Shown here in pieces: positions 55,011 to 63,213 of a stretch of 64,000 nt of DNA (its first letter is position 1; each line of letters opens with the position of its first letter). The notes under the pieces are model-generated. The model saw nothing but the letters and a program-made list of their open reading frames with translations. It ran no database searches and was not told where the DNA came from. A program made the translations under genes and the position numbers. This DNA comes from Spirochaeta thermophila DSM 6578 (GTDB lineage Bacteria > Spirochaetota > Spirochaetia > Winmispirales > Winmispiraceae), in assembly GCF_000184345.1 (NCBI RefSeq), contig NC_017583.1, forward strand, positions 2,356,001 through 2,420,000, in the 5' to 3' direction.

Positions 55011-55919
55011 ATGTTTTCGGTTTCCCACGGTGAGCTCTTCCGAAACGGCGAGAGTATCCGGATATCCACCAATTTCCTCCCCTCCCGCCACGCACCTGAT
55101 CACGGTGTGGATCTCACCTACATCCCCCATCATCACGACTTCTTCGAACTGGTGGTGATTCTCGACGGAGAGGGATTCCACCACATCGGCGAGACCGCGC
55201 ACTCGGTATTCCGAGGCGATGTGTTCATCATCCCCCCGTCCGTGCCCCACCACTTCCAGGCCTCGCACCTGCGACTGGTGAACGTGATGTTTCGGGGAAA
55301 CGTACTTGAGCCCTACGAGCACGAGCTCCGACAGCTTCCGGGGTTTACGGCCCTCTTCACCCTGGAGCCGCGAGAGCGCCTCGAGGGGAGACGCAAGGGC
55401 CACCTCAAACTCTCGGGGTCGAGACTCGAAGAAGTGGAACGGCTCATCCACCATCTCATCCGTGAGGAGAATTCACGCGCACCGGGACACTCCATCATGG
55501 CTGCAGGCCTCTTCTTCCAGCTGCTCACCGTCCTTGCCCGAGAATACCAGCGCCTCTCCACCCCGGAAGCCCACCGGATCCTCACGATAAGCTCGGTCAT
55601 CTCCGCACTCGAGAGCCAGTACCCCCGTCGGTGGACCATCAAGGAGCTCTGCGTCAGAGCGAACCTCTCCCCTTCCACCCTGCGCCGCCACTTCATAAGG
55701 GCCGTGGGCATGCCTCCCCTCCGTTACCTCGCCTATCTCAGGGTGGAGAAGGCATGTGAGCTCCTCACCCAGACAGACCTCACCATGCTCGAGATAGCGG
55801 AGAAGGTGGGTTTCCAGGACAGCAACTACTTTGCCCGCCAGTTCAGACGGTACAAAGGCCTCTCTCCCAGGGAGTTTCGCCGGATCACGCGGCGTGGCGT
55901 CTCCACACGCGCACCTTAG
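55011..55919 (+). CDS. AraC-family regulator, cupin plus HTH, likely of cellobiose operon
   Basis: A 302-residue regulator starting MFSVSHGELF. The N-terminal cupin (about 20-150) has HHHDFFELVVILDGEGFHH and the following GDVFIIPPSVPHHF, typical of sugar-binding AraC proteins. The C-terminal region (about 200-300) has two helix-turn-helix units, WTIKELCVRANLSPSTLRRHF and MLEIAEKVGFQDSNYFARQFRR (each in part). It is divergent from the GH1-GH94 operon with 113 bases between, which strongly suggests control of that operon. The end overlaps nadA by 4 bases. Confidence 0.9.
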   Translation: MFSVSHGELFRNGESIRISTNFLPSRHAPDHGVDLTYIPHHHDFFELVVILDGEGFHHIGETAHSVFRGDVFIIPPSVPHHFQASHLRLVNVMFRGNVLEPYEHELRQLPGFTALFTLEPRERLEGRRKGHLKLSGSRLEEVERLIHHLIREENSRAPGHSIMAAGLFFQLLTVLAREYQRLSTPEAHRILTISSVISALESQYPRRWTIKELCVRANLSPSTLRRHFIRAVGMPPLRYLAYLRVEKACELLTQTDLTMLEIAEKVGFQDSNYFARQFRRYKGLSPREFRRITRRGVSTRAP

Positions 55920-56995
55920 AGGGCGAGCATCCGCTCCACCGCCGTGAGGGCCCGCTCCCGCATCTGCTCGTCCACGAAGACCTCGTACTGCTCATAACGG
56001 AGCGCATCTCGTGTCTGCTCGAGGGTGATCTGGTTCATGTGAGGACAACGCACCGAACAGAGCCTGAGCATCTTCTTCTCCGGATGGGCCGCCATGATGT
56101 TGTCACCCATGGAGCACTCGGTGAGGAGCAGATAGCGAGAGGCTTCCGTGCTCTCCACGTAGTCGATCATGGCCCTGGTGCTTCCCGCGAAATCGGCCTC
56201 GTGCACGACCTCGGGCGGGCATTCGGGGTGGGCGAGCACACACACATCGGGAAACTGGGCCCGGATCCTGCGCACATCGTCCACGGTATACTTCTCGTGC
56301 ACCTCACACCGCCCCCCCCACCCTATCACCGCCCCCTCCCACGAGGATCGATCCCTCACATCGGCCGCCTCCTTTCCCTCACGATCGTAGAGGGTGGGTG
56401 AAAGGCCTCCATCCTCCTTCTTGAGGAAGAGGATGCGCCTTCCGAGCTGCTCGGCGACATTCGAGGCGAGGTACTGGTCGGGGAGGAAGACCACCGTCCC
56501 CCCGCCGAGGGCCTTCACCACCCGATCGGCGTTCCCCGAGGTACAGCAGTAGTCGCTCTCCGCCTTCACGTCCGCATAGGTGTTCACATAGGTGACAATG
56601 GGCACCCCGGGAAGGAGAGCCCTGATCGCCCGTACATCCTCTGCGGTGATGCTCTCCGCGAGGGAACATCCCGCCTCGAGCGAGGGGATGAGTACCTTCT
56701 TAGAGGGATTGAGTATCTTGGCGGTCTCGGCCATGAACTTCACCCCGCAGAACACGATGATGGGCTTATCGGTTCCCGCGGCCTTCCTGCTGAGCTCGAG
56801 GGAATCCCCGCGCTCGTCGGGTACATAAGTATAGAGTGCAGGCTCCATATAGTTGTGCCCCAGGATGAGGGCATTCTTCTCCTCTTTGAGGGCACGTATC
56901 TCGAGGATGAGCTCGGCCTTCAGAGGGATCTCCACCTCGGGGACGATCTCCCCCATCCGGCGCTTCATGTCCTCCTTGAGTTCCCTGAGCGTCAT
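55916..56995 (-). CDS. nadA: Quinolinate synthase
   Basis: A 359-residue 4Fe-4S enzyme that condenses iminoaspartate with dihydroxyacetone phosphate in NAD synthesis. Cluster Cys candidates: SLEAGCSLAE (about 107), GWGGRCEVHEKY and CSVRCPHMNQITLE near the C-terminus. GHNYMEP near residue 47 and VTYVNTYADVKAESDYCCTSGN (in part) are hallmark motifs. GGGAGG precedes the ATG. nadB and nadC are not near. Convergent with the AraC gene, overlapping by 4 bases. Confidence 0.96.
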   Translation of the reverse strand: MTLRELKEDMKRRMGEIVPEVEIPLKAELILEIRALKEEKNALILGHNYMEPALYTYVPDERGDSLELSRKAAGTDKPIIVFCGVKFMAETAKILNPSKKVLIPSLEAGCSLAESITAEDVRAIRALLPGVPIVTYVNTYADVKAESDYCCTSGNADRVVKALGGGTVVFLPDQYLASNVAEQLGRRILFLKKEDGGLSPTLYDREGKEAADVRDRSSWEGAVIGWGGRCEVHEKYTVDDVRRIRAQFPDVCVLAHPECPPEVVHEADFAGSTRAMIDYVESTEASRYLLLTECSMGDNIMAAHPEKKMLRLCSVRCPHMNQITLEQTRDALRYEQYEVFVDEQMRERALTAVERMLAL

Positions 56996-57060
56996 ACAGA
57001 CCTCCCATGGCAGATCTCTTTTTCACAAAATATTACAAAACACATAAGGAATCCAGACCC

Positions 57061-57861
57061 CTACAATCCCGCCTCCGGGACGAACACCACCTGGGGCCGA
57101 CCGCTCACGGGATGCGAGATGCACACCACCTCGATTCCGTAGAGATCCCTGAAGAGTGCGGGATCGGCGACCTCCTCCGGCGTTCCCGAGGCAAGGACCT
57201 TCCCCTCCTTGAGGCACACGAGCCTGTCCGCATAGAGGAGAGCCAGGTTGATGTCGTGGAACGTCGCGAGGGCCCCCACCCCCCTCCGCCGGCACACACC
57301 CCTCACCAGTCCCATCACCCGGCACGCGAACCCCGGATCCAGGTGACTCGTCGGTTCGTCCAGGAGGAGTACCGCCGGCTCCTGGGCGAACGCCCGGGCG
57401 AGCACCACCCGCTGCAGCTCTCCCCCACTCACCTCCCCCACCCTCCGCCCCCTGATACCCCACACCCCCACCTCTTCCATCGCCTCCCGTACCGCCCGGA
57501 CATCCCTCTCCCCCTCCGGCTGCAGCCGCCCGAGGTGCGGCCACCTGCCCATCCGCACCACCTCTTCCAGCGTGAAGGGGAAGGGCACCACCACCTGCTG
57601 GGGGACATACCCCACCCTCCGGGCGATCTCCTTCTGGGAGAGACTCCGCACCTCCTCCCCACACACCCACACACACTCCACCTCCGGCTCGAGCACCCGG
57701 ACCACCAGCCTGAGCAGCGTGCTCTTCCCCGCCCCATTCGGACCGAGCACCCCCACCACCTCCCCCCTCTTCACCCACACCCCCACCGCATCCAGCACCC
57801 GCCGGTCCCCCAGACTGGCCCCCACCCCCTCGCACCGCAACACCACCTCGTCCTGAGCCAT
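57061..57861 (-). CDS. ABC transporter ATPase, iron/cobalamin type
   Basis: A 266-residue ATPase of the FecE/BtuD/FhuC group. Walker A GPNGAGKST at about 40-48, Q-loop VPQQVVVPF, signature VSGGELQR near 140, Walker B LLLDEPTSHLD near 160. I start at MAQDEVVLRC (57861), with GGAGGTG upstream. Third gene of a binding protein-permease-ATPase operon. DNA here is extremely C-rich on the + strand, producing long false antisense frames. Cargo may be cobalamin, haem or an iron chelate. Confidence 0.93.
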   Translation of the reverse strand: MAQDEVVLRCEGVGASLGDRRVLDAVGVWVKRGEVVGVLGPNGAGKSTLLRLVVRVLEPEVECVWVCGEEVRSLSQKEIARRVGYVPQQVVVPFPFTLEEVVRMGRWPHLGRLQPEGERDVRAVREAMEEVGVWGIRGRRVGEVSGGELQRVVLARAFAQEPAVLLLDEPTSHLDPGFACRVMGLVRGVCRRRGVGALATFHDINLALLYADRLVCLKEGKVLASGTPEEVADPALFRDLYGIEVVCISHPVSGRPQVVFVPEAGL

Positions 57862-57933
57862 CGACACCTCCACCCATACCCTAGCAAAGCCCCCGCGGAC
57901 ACGCAACACACCCGCCCCCGCAGGAGAGTCCCG

Positions 57934-58950
57934 TCACCCCCGCCGCCACCTGAGGAGGTAGACGAAGAACGGCACCCCCACGAGCGCGGTCACCACCCCC
58001 ACAGGAAGCTCCGAGGGCGAAAGGGCCACCCGCGCCAGGGTATCCGCGGCCACCATCACCATCCCCCCCAGCCAGAGCCCCCCTGTGAAGACCCGCACAT
58101 GACGCGCCCCAAGGAGACGCCGCACCATGTGCGGCACCACGAGCCCCACGAACCCTACCGGACCGCAGAGCGCCACCACCCCCGAAGCCGCGAGCGAGAC
58201 CACCAGGAGGAGGTAGAGTCTCACCCGTACCACCCGCACACCCAAACCCACCGCCGTCTCGTCTCCCATGGAGAGCACGTCGAGATCCCTCACCCAGGGC
58301 ACCACCAGGAGCACTTCACCCAACACCAGCCCCAGGGCGACCCCCACCTTGTCCCAGTCGGCCGTGGAGAAACTCCCCATCATCCAGAATACCAGGCTCC
58401 CCACCCTATCCCGCACGAACGTGAGAAGGAGCGAGAGAAGGGCCGAGAGGAAGAGACTCACCGAGATACCCGAGAGCAGGAGGGTCTCGGTCGCCGTGCT
58501 CCGCACCGAACCCGCGATCCCGTAGACCAAGAGGAGGGCTGCCGCTCCTCCCGTGAACGCCCCCACCATCATGGACAAAGGCAGCCATTCCCCCGGAAGG
58601 ACGAAGACCGCCGTCGCGGTACCCAGTGCACCTCCCGCCGAGACACCCAGGACATAGGGATCGGCCATGGGATTCCGGAAGACCCCCTGATATACCGCAC
58701 CGGCGCCCGCCAGGACCGCCCCCGAAAGGAAGGCGAGGAGCACCCTGGGCAGACGCACGTAGAGCAGGATCCTGTCTGTCACCCCGAGGCGGGAGGGACC
58801 GGGCAACCCCTCCCTGAGCAGACGGAGCAAGGCCGCCCACACGCGCGGAGGCGACACCTCCGCAGCCCCCACCAACACCGCACCCCACACAAAAAAAACG
58901 GTGAGGGCCATGAACAACCCCCACCGAAGCACGCGAACCCATCCCCTCAT
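57934..58950 (-). CDS. ABC transporter permease, FecCD/BtuC family
   Basis: A 338-residue permease with about ten membrane segments. RLPRVLLAFLSGAVLAGAGAVYQGVFRNPMADPYVLGVSAGGALG (positions about 63-107; key motifs RLPR, GAVYQGVFRNPMADP and LGVSAGGALG) is diagnostic. GFVGLVVPHMVRRLLG near 270 is the loop that contacts the ATPase. Start ATG 58950 overlaps the stop of the binding-protein gene (ATGA); the longer frame upstream is a shadow of that gene. Confidence 0.94.
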   Translation of the reverse strand: MRGWVRVLRWGLFMALTVFFVWGAVLVGAAEVSPPRVWAALLRLLREGLPGPSRLGVTDRILLYVRLPRVLLAFLSGAVLAGAGAVYQGVFRNPMADPYVLGVSAGGALGTATAVFVLPGEWLPLSMMVGAFTGGAAALLLVYGIAGSVRSTATETLLLSGISVSLFLSALLSLLLTFVRDRVGSLVFWMMGSFSTADWDKVGVALGLVLGEVLLVVPWVRDLDVLSMGDETAVGLGVRVVRVRLYLLLVVSLAASGVVALCGPVGFVGLVVPHMVRRLLGARHVRVFTGGLWLGGMVMVAADTLARVALSPSELPVGVVTALVGVPFFVYLLRWRRG

Positions 58951-59834
58951 TCCTCGAAAGCCTCCGGATGGATGATACGCGCCAGGGCCATGAGCCCCTC
59001 CCCTATCCGCGGTCCCTGCCGGTCGACGAGATTGTTGTCGATCTCGAACACCCGGCCCTCCTTCACCGCCGTGAGCTGGGTATAGGGGGAGGTCTTCATG
59101 AATCCCTCCTTCGTGTTGTAGTACTTCGAACAGACGATGATATCCGGATCCTTTTCCAGGAGCCTCTCCGCGCTGTACTGCCATCCCTCCACGTCGGAGG
59201 CCACGTTCACCCCTCCGGCGATCTGGATGAGGGTATCGATGAACGTCCCCTTTCCCGCAGTATAGTCGCCGAACTGACCATAGCTTATCACGTAGTACAC
59301 CCTTGGCCGGGGGAGCCCGCTCACCGCGCTCATCACCGTGAGCACCGTCTGCTCTATGCCGTCGATGAGATCCTCCGCCTTCTGAACAGCCCCCACCACG
59401 CGGGCCACCTGGAGGATCGTCTCGTAGGTGCCCTCGAAACTCTCAGGGTAATTGAAGACCGCCACCGGGATCCCGAGTTTCCGCAGCTTCTCGTCCACCT
59501 CCTTGGAGAGGTGGGAGGAGGCGATCACCACATCCGGCTCCAGGGCCACGATGCGCTCGATATTGGGCTGGAGGATCGTGCCCACCGACGGGACACCCGC
59601 CACCTCGGCAGGCCAGTCACAGTAGTCGGTGCGCCCCACCAAGAGATCACCCTTCCCGAGAGCGAAGAGCGTCTCGGTGATATTCGGAGCCAGGGAGACG
59701 ACTCTGTCGGGATACTCCGGGAGAAGGAGCCGTCTCCCATACGAGTCGGTGACCCGGACCGCGGGCTCCTCCTGCGCCGCGAGCCCCGAGCCGAGGAGGA
59801 AGACGACCAGTAGCGAAGCCCACATCCTCCGCAT
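58947..59834 (-). CDS. ABC transporter substrate-binding protein, BtuF-like
   Basis: A 295-residue binding protein. I start at MRRMWASLLV (59834) with AAGGGGTGG upstream; signal peptide to about residue 20 (LLVVFLLGSGLAAQ). DRVVSLAPNITETLFALG and VGTILQPNIERIVALEPDVVIAS match BtuF/FecB proteins; VGRTDYCDWP is closer to cobalamin-binding members. No cobalamin riboswitch was seen upstream. The operon lies just downstream of vapC on the same strand. Confidence 0.9.
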   Translation of the reverse strand: MRRMWASLLVVFLLGSGLAAQEEPAVRVTDSYGRRLLLPEYPDRVVSLAPNITETLFALGKGDLLVGRTDYCDWPAEVAGVPSVGTILQPNIERIVALEPDVVIASSHLSKEVDEKLRKLGIPVAVFNYPESFEGTYETILQVARVVGAVQKAEDLIDGIEQTVLTVMSAVSGLPRPRVYYVISYGQFGDYTAGKGTFIDTLIQIAGGVNVASDVEGWQYSAERLLEKDPDIIVCSKYYNTKEGFMKTSPYTQLTAVKEGRVFEIDNNLVDRQGPRIGEGLMALARIIHPEAFEE

Positions 59835-59898
59835 AGACCACCCCTTTCTGCAAGAAACTATCGAGTCGACGTCTCTACCGCCGCACATGGGAGATCCC

Positions 59899-60285
59899 TC
59901 ACCAGATGGTCTGCACGTCGTACTGGGCGATCTGCGGATCGGAGGTGAGGATCGCACACTTCTCCATCTGCGCCTGGGCGATGAGCATCCTGTCGAAGGG
60001 ATCGTTGTGGAGCCATGGGATGTAGAGGAGGCGCACCATGTGTTCCTTCTTGAGCTTGAGCCACTTGATGGAGTTCACGCTCATCTCCCGGTCGATCACC
60101 TTCTTCCACCCCTTCTCGAGCCGGAGCTTGCCCAGGGACATCTTGAGACAGATCTCCCAATAACTGGCTGCACTGAAGTAGAGCACATTCTGGGGATTGT
60201 AGAAGACCTCCTTCGCCCGCTCGGAGAGCTTATCGCTGTCCGAAACAGCCCAGAGAAACGCCTGTGTATCGATCAGTATGTTCAT
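59899..60285 (-). CDS. vapC: VapC-type toxin, PIN-domain ribonuclease
   Basis: 128 residues with a PIN-domain pattern: first acidic residue in LIDTQAFLWAV (D6), Glu in SYWEICLKMSLGKL (about E44), and Asp in NDPFDRMLIAQA (about D94, D98) with a last Asp in LTSDPQIAQYD. Such toxins cut RNA, often tRNA. Its ATG overlaps the antitoxin stop (ATGA). Belongs to the PIN subgroup usually paired with Phd-like antitoxins. Confidence 0.9.
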   Translation of the reverse strand: MNILIDTQAFLWAVSDSDKLSERAKEVFYNPQNVLYFSAASYWEICLKMSLGKLRLEKGWKKVIDREMSVNSIKWLKLKKEHMVRLLYIPWLHNDPFDRMLIAQAQMEKCAILTSDPQIAQYDVQTIW

Positions 60286-60518
60286 GGCACGTACTCTGCA
60301 AAGATGTCGTCGAGCGGTTCGTTGAAATCATCCGACATGTACACGATGAGCCCTTTCGCCCCATCCAGGACGCGATCGGAACGCACACCCTGAACAGGGA
60401 CGAACCTCACGAGGGGGATCTTCTCCTCGTCGGTGATCACCACATCCTCCCCCTTGAGGGCGCGCTCGAGAAGCTCCTCGAACATCTTTGCCGCAACGGA
60501 CCGCTCTATCGTGAACAT
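60282..60518 (-). CDS. Antitoxin, Phd/YefM-like
   Basis: A 78-residue protein. The start ATG 60518 (MFTIERSVAAK) lies 6 bases after a clear -10 box; a start eight codons upstream would lie before the transcription start. LLERALKGEDVVITDEEKIPLVRFVPV follows the Phd/YefM pattern (AKAGEEVVIT...PVARLVP). The C-terminal half (DRVLDGAKGLIVYMSDDFNEPLDDIF) is the acidic toxin-binding part; the LDG...G...DDFNEPL arrangement is common in this subgroup. The pair probably represses its own promoter. Confidence 0.88.
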   Translation of the reverse strand: MFTIERSVAAKMFEELLERALKGEDVVITDEEKIPLVRFVPVQGVRSDRVLDGAKGLIVYMSDDFNEPLDDIFAEYVP

Positions 60519-60524
60519 ATCTAC

Positions 60525-60553
60525 ATTGTAATGAAATACCACATCTTCGTCAA
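60525..60553 (-). promoter_or_regulatory. Promoter of toxin-antitoxin operon, predicted leaderless
   Basis: On the minus strand TTGACG (60553-60548), 17-base spacer, TACAAT (60530-60525), then GTAGAT and the ATG at 60518. No ribosome site is possible between them. This is the best example in the window of the short -10-to-ATG layout. Confidence 0.8.
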
Positions 60554-60591
60554 TTTACTTTCGAGGAGAAACAGGAAAAGAGGGCGAGAGT

Positions 60592-61938
60592 TCATCTGTG
60601 CCACCAGTCCGAAGGCACCTCATGTGCAGCCACCACCACACCGAGCCCCCCCCACCCATCGGATATCCGTCCGGTGAGAATCCCCACGAGCCTCCCTTGC
60701 TCATCGAAGACCGCACCACCCGACATCCCCTCCCCGATCCACCCGGAAACCTTGAGGAGATCCCGACGCCCTCCCTCCGTCCACACCCTCTCCCGTCCGG
60801 CGACCAGAGAGGGCAGGCGGAGCTCCACGGGCCGGGAGCGCAATCCCACCCCCGGTGGATAGCCGACGAGAGTGATCCGGCTCCCCACACGCATCTCGGA
60901 AAAGGCAGGGGTCACGACGGGGAAATCGATCCCTTCGGGGAGGGGCCTGCCGTAGAGATCGGCCGTCAACCGGAGGAGGGCGAGATCCCGCACCTCGTCC
61001 TCGAGGATCACCTCTGCACGGAAGAGCTCATCCGGCGGCATCCCCTCCTCACGGGTCACCGCCACCACCACCTCCTCACCACCCTCCACCACGTGCAGGG
61101 CGGTGAGGATCTTCCCATCCTCCGACACCAGGACCCCCGATCCCATCGAACGTCCGGCCACCACCTGTACCACCGGGCTCAAGACAGGTCCCCGTGCTTC
61201 GAGAGGGGGGGGAGACTCCTCGAAACGCACGAGGAGCACCACCTCCTCGGGCGCCTCCAGGACCCGCAGGTCCGCCACCATGAGGGCGTAGTCGCCGGGA
61301 GCGAGTCCCTCTCCCACCACCAGGGACTCCCGTCCCAGAGGGGTGGTGGCCCGATGGGAGGCCGCCCGAGGATCCGGAACCGCAGTCCCGGGAGCGAGGA
61401 AAAGATCCACATCCCCCTCCGCATCGAGGACATCCACCCTCAGGGCCGGCACTCCCTGAGGCACCTTCAGCCTCCCCACCGTGCACATGGCCTGCTCGGG
61501 CGAGAGCACGAGCCTCACCGGTCGTCCTGTCTCGATGTCGAACGAGGCCTCACCGGAAACGAGCGAGAAGAGGAGCGAGACATCCACTCCGTCACCCACA
61601 TCACCCTCATATCCCACCTCCACCACGTACGTCCCCGGCCTGAGCGTCCTCTCCCATCGCGTGAGCCACACCTCCCACCCCTCCCCTACGCTCCTCGCCA
61701 CCACCCGCCCCTCCCTTCTCACCGCCACCTCCACCGACCCCCCGGCACGGACCCGGAGGCGCGCGGCCACGGTGGAGGGCGGCACACTGAAGGTGAACAC
61801 CCTCACCCCCGGCTGAGGCTCCACTCTGGCGGACACCTCCCTTCCGGGGAAGAGCATGGCGGGGAAGTCCGCACCCCCCTGAAAGGGATCCGCGGATACG
61901 AACGCGACGCACAACATGATCCCTGCGAAAATCCTCAT
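60592..61938 (-). CDS. Secreted trypsin-like serine protease with N-terminal PPC-like domains
   Basis: 448 residues. Start ATG 61938 with AAGGGGGAG upstream; signal peptide about 1-16 (IFAGIMLCVAFVSAD). Two beta-sandwich regions (about 20-115 and 115-225) look like bacterial pre-peptidase C-terminal domains. The protease domain (about 240-445) has His in ILTALHVVEG, Asp in RDLALLRL and Ser in GEGMSGGAVFDEQG; the usual GNSGG reads GMSGG. No PDZ domain, unlike DegP. Divergent from gpsA. Probably periplasmic or surface protein quality control or processing. Confidence 0.82.
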   Translation of the reverse strand: MRIFAGIMLCVAFVSADPFQGGADFPAMLFPGREVSARVEPQPGVRVFTFSVPPSTVAARLRVRAGGSVEVAVRREGRVVARSVGEGWEVWLTRWERTLRPGTYVVEVGYEGDVGDGVDVSLLFSLVSGEASFDIETGRPVRLVLSPEQAMCTVGRLKVPQGVPALRVDVLDAEGDVDLFLAPGTAVPDPRAASHRATTPLGRESLVVGEGLAPGDYALMVADLRVLEAPEEVVLLVRFEESPPPLEARGPVLSPVVQVVAGRSMGSGVLVSEDGKILTALHVVEGGEEVVVAVTREEGMPPDELFRAEVILEDEVRDLALLRLTADLYGRPLPEGIDFPVVTPAFSEMRVGSRITLVGYPPGVGLRSRPVELRLPSLVAGRERVWTEGGRRDLLKVSGWIGEGMSGGAVFDEQGRLVGILTGRISDGWGGLGVVVAAHEVPSDWWHR

Positions 61939-62070
61939 ACTCCCCCTTTGCAATTCCACGGCGGATACTCTACTATACCATACGCATGATTGCGTACAAA
62001 CACAAGCGGACTCCCATCCGAGCCCCCGCATCCCTTTGTCTGCACAACCCGATCGGAAAGGAGCTTCACG

Positions 62071-63213
62071 ATGCGCGTCAACTTTCAGGTGCCCATCCTT
62101 CGTAGCAAGATAGGAGTGATAGGTGCGGGTGCATGGGGCACCGCCATTGCCCAGGTCGTGGCAGAGAAAGGCCACCACGTCGATCTTTGGGTGTACGAAC
62201 AGGAGGTGGCGGAAGAGATCAACCGGCTCCACGAGAACATGAGGTATCTGCCCGGTGTGAGGCTCTCCTCCCGGATCCGCGCCACCACGGACCTCGCGGA
62301 AGCGGTACAGAAGAAGGAATACCTCCTCCTCGTCCCCCCTTCCCCCTTTCTCCTGAAGATCACCTCCGGCATTTCCTCTCTACCCGACATCACGAAAGGG
62401 AGACCCATCATCGCGGTGTTCACCAAGGGGTTCATTCCGGACGAGGGAGGCAGACCCAGACTCATCCTGGAGGCCATGGAGGAACACCTCCCTCCTTTCT
62501 ACAAGGACAACCTCGTCTACGTCTCAGGTCCTTCCCACGCGGAAGAAGTGGGAAGGGGGAAACTCACCGGGCTCATCAGCGCCTCCAAGAACCCCAAGCA
62601 CAGCATCAAGGTGCGCAATCTCCTCACGAGCCATAGACTCCTCGTCTTCTCCAGCCTCGATACCATCGGCGTGCAGGTGAGTGCGGCCATCAAGAACGTG
62701 ATCGCCATCGCCTTCGGGGTGCTCGACGCACTCATCGAAACCGGCTCCGAGTTCGTGGGTGACAACACAGAATCGCTCCTCCTCGCCGCGGGCCTCAACG
62801 AGATCCAGGCCCTCGGCACGGCCATGGGCTCCACCCACCCGGAGACCTTCACGTCCATCGCCGGGGTGGGAGACCTCGACGTCACATGCCGGAGTAAGTA
62901 CGGGAGGAACCGAAGGTTCGGGAGGGAGATCCTCCTCAAGAACATCCTGAGACCTTTCAAGGACATAGACGATCTCATCCGCAACATCTCCAGGCTCGAC
63001 TACCTCCCGGAAGGGGTCTTCGCGGCGACCCACGCCCACACCCTCGCAAAGACCTACAACCTCAGGCTCCCGATCATAAGGAGCGTCTACCGCATCCTCA
63101 ACAAGGAGGATCAGCCGGTCGACATCATCGAGGACCTCCTGGTGAAACTCCTCACACGCACGAGGAACACCGGTCTCATCGAGCGGTTCAGGGATCGTTT
63201 CCTGAAGGACTGA
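62071..63213 (+). CDS. gpsA: Glycerol-3-phosphate dehydrogenase [NAD(P)+]
   Basis: A 380-residue enzyme that reduces dihydroxyacetone phosphate for phospholipid synthesis. Rossmann motif GVIGAGAWGTAIA at about 15-27, substrate motifs YVSGPSHAEEVGRG and AAIKNVIAIAFG (catalytic Lys), and GVGDLDVTCRSKYGRNRRFG. Start at 62071 is supported by AAAGGAG; a TTG at 61990 is not. It is longer than the E. coli protein (339) with inserts near 90 and 300. A -10-like TATACC lies at about 61975. The stop overlaps the convergent radical SAM gene by 26 bases. Confidence 0.95.
   Translation: MRVNFQVPILRSKIGVIGAGAWGTAIAQVVAEKGHHVDLWVYEQEVAEEINRLHENMRYLPGVRLSSRIRATTDLAEAVQKKEYLLLVPPSPFLLKITSGISSLPDITKGRPIIAVFTKGFIPDEGGRPRLILEAMEEHLPPFYKDNLVYVSGPSHAEEVGRGKLTGLISASKNPKHSIKVRNLLTSHRLLVFSSLDTIGVQVSAAIKNVIAIAFGVLDALIETGSEFVGDNTESLLLAAGLNEIQALGTAMGSTHPETFTSIAGVGDLDVTCRSKYGRNRRFGREILLKNILRPFKDIDDLIRNISRLDYLPEGVFAATHAHTLAKTYNLRLPIIRSVYRILNKEDQPVDIIEDLLVKLLTRTRNTGLIERFRDRFLKD

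Noticed and set aside
57007-59085. 692-codon + strand frame over the ABC transporter genes
   Set aside because: His/Pro/Arg-rich shadow caused by strong codon bias; the minus strand carries three clear transporter genes.
59835-59898. Cobalamin riboswitch before the BtuF-like gene
   Set aside because: The space before the gene is only 64 bases and no B12-box-like sequence was seen.
61986-62102. Small 38-codon frame from ATG 61986 upstream of gpsA
   Set aside because: It overlaps the gpsA start in another frame and lacks a ribosome site; it could be chance behind a TATACC box.
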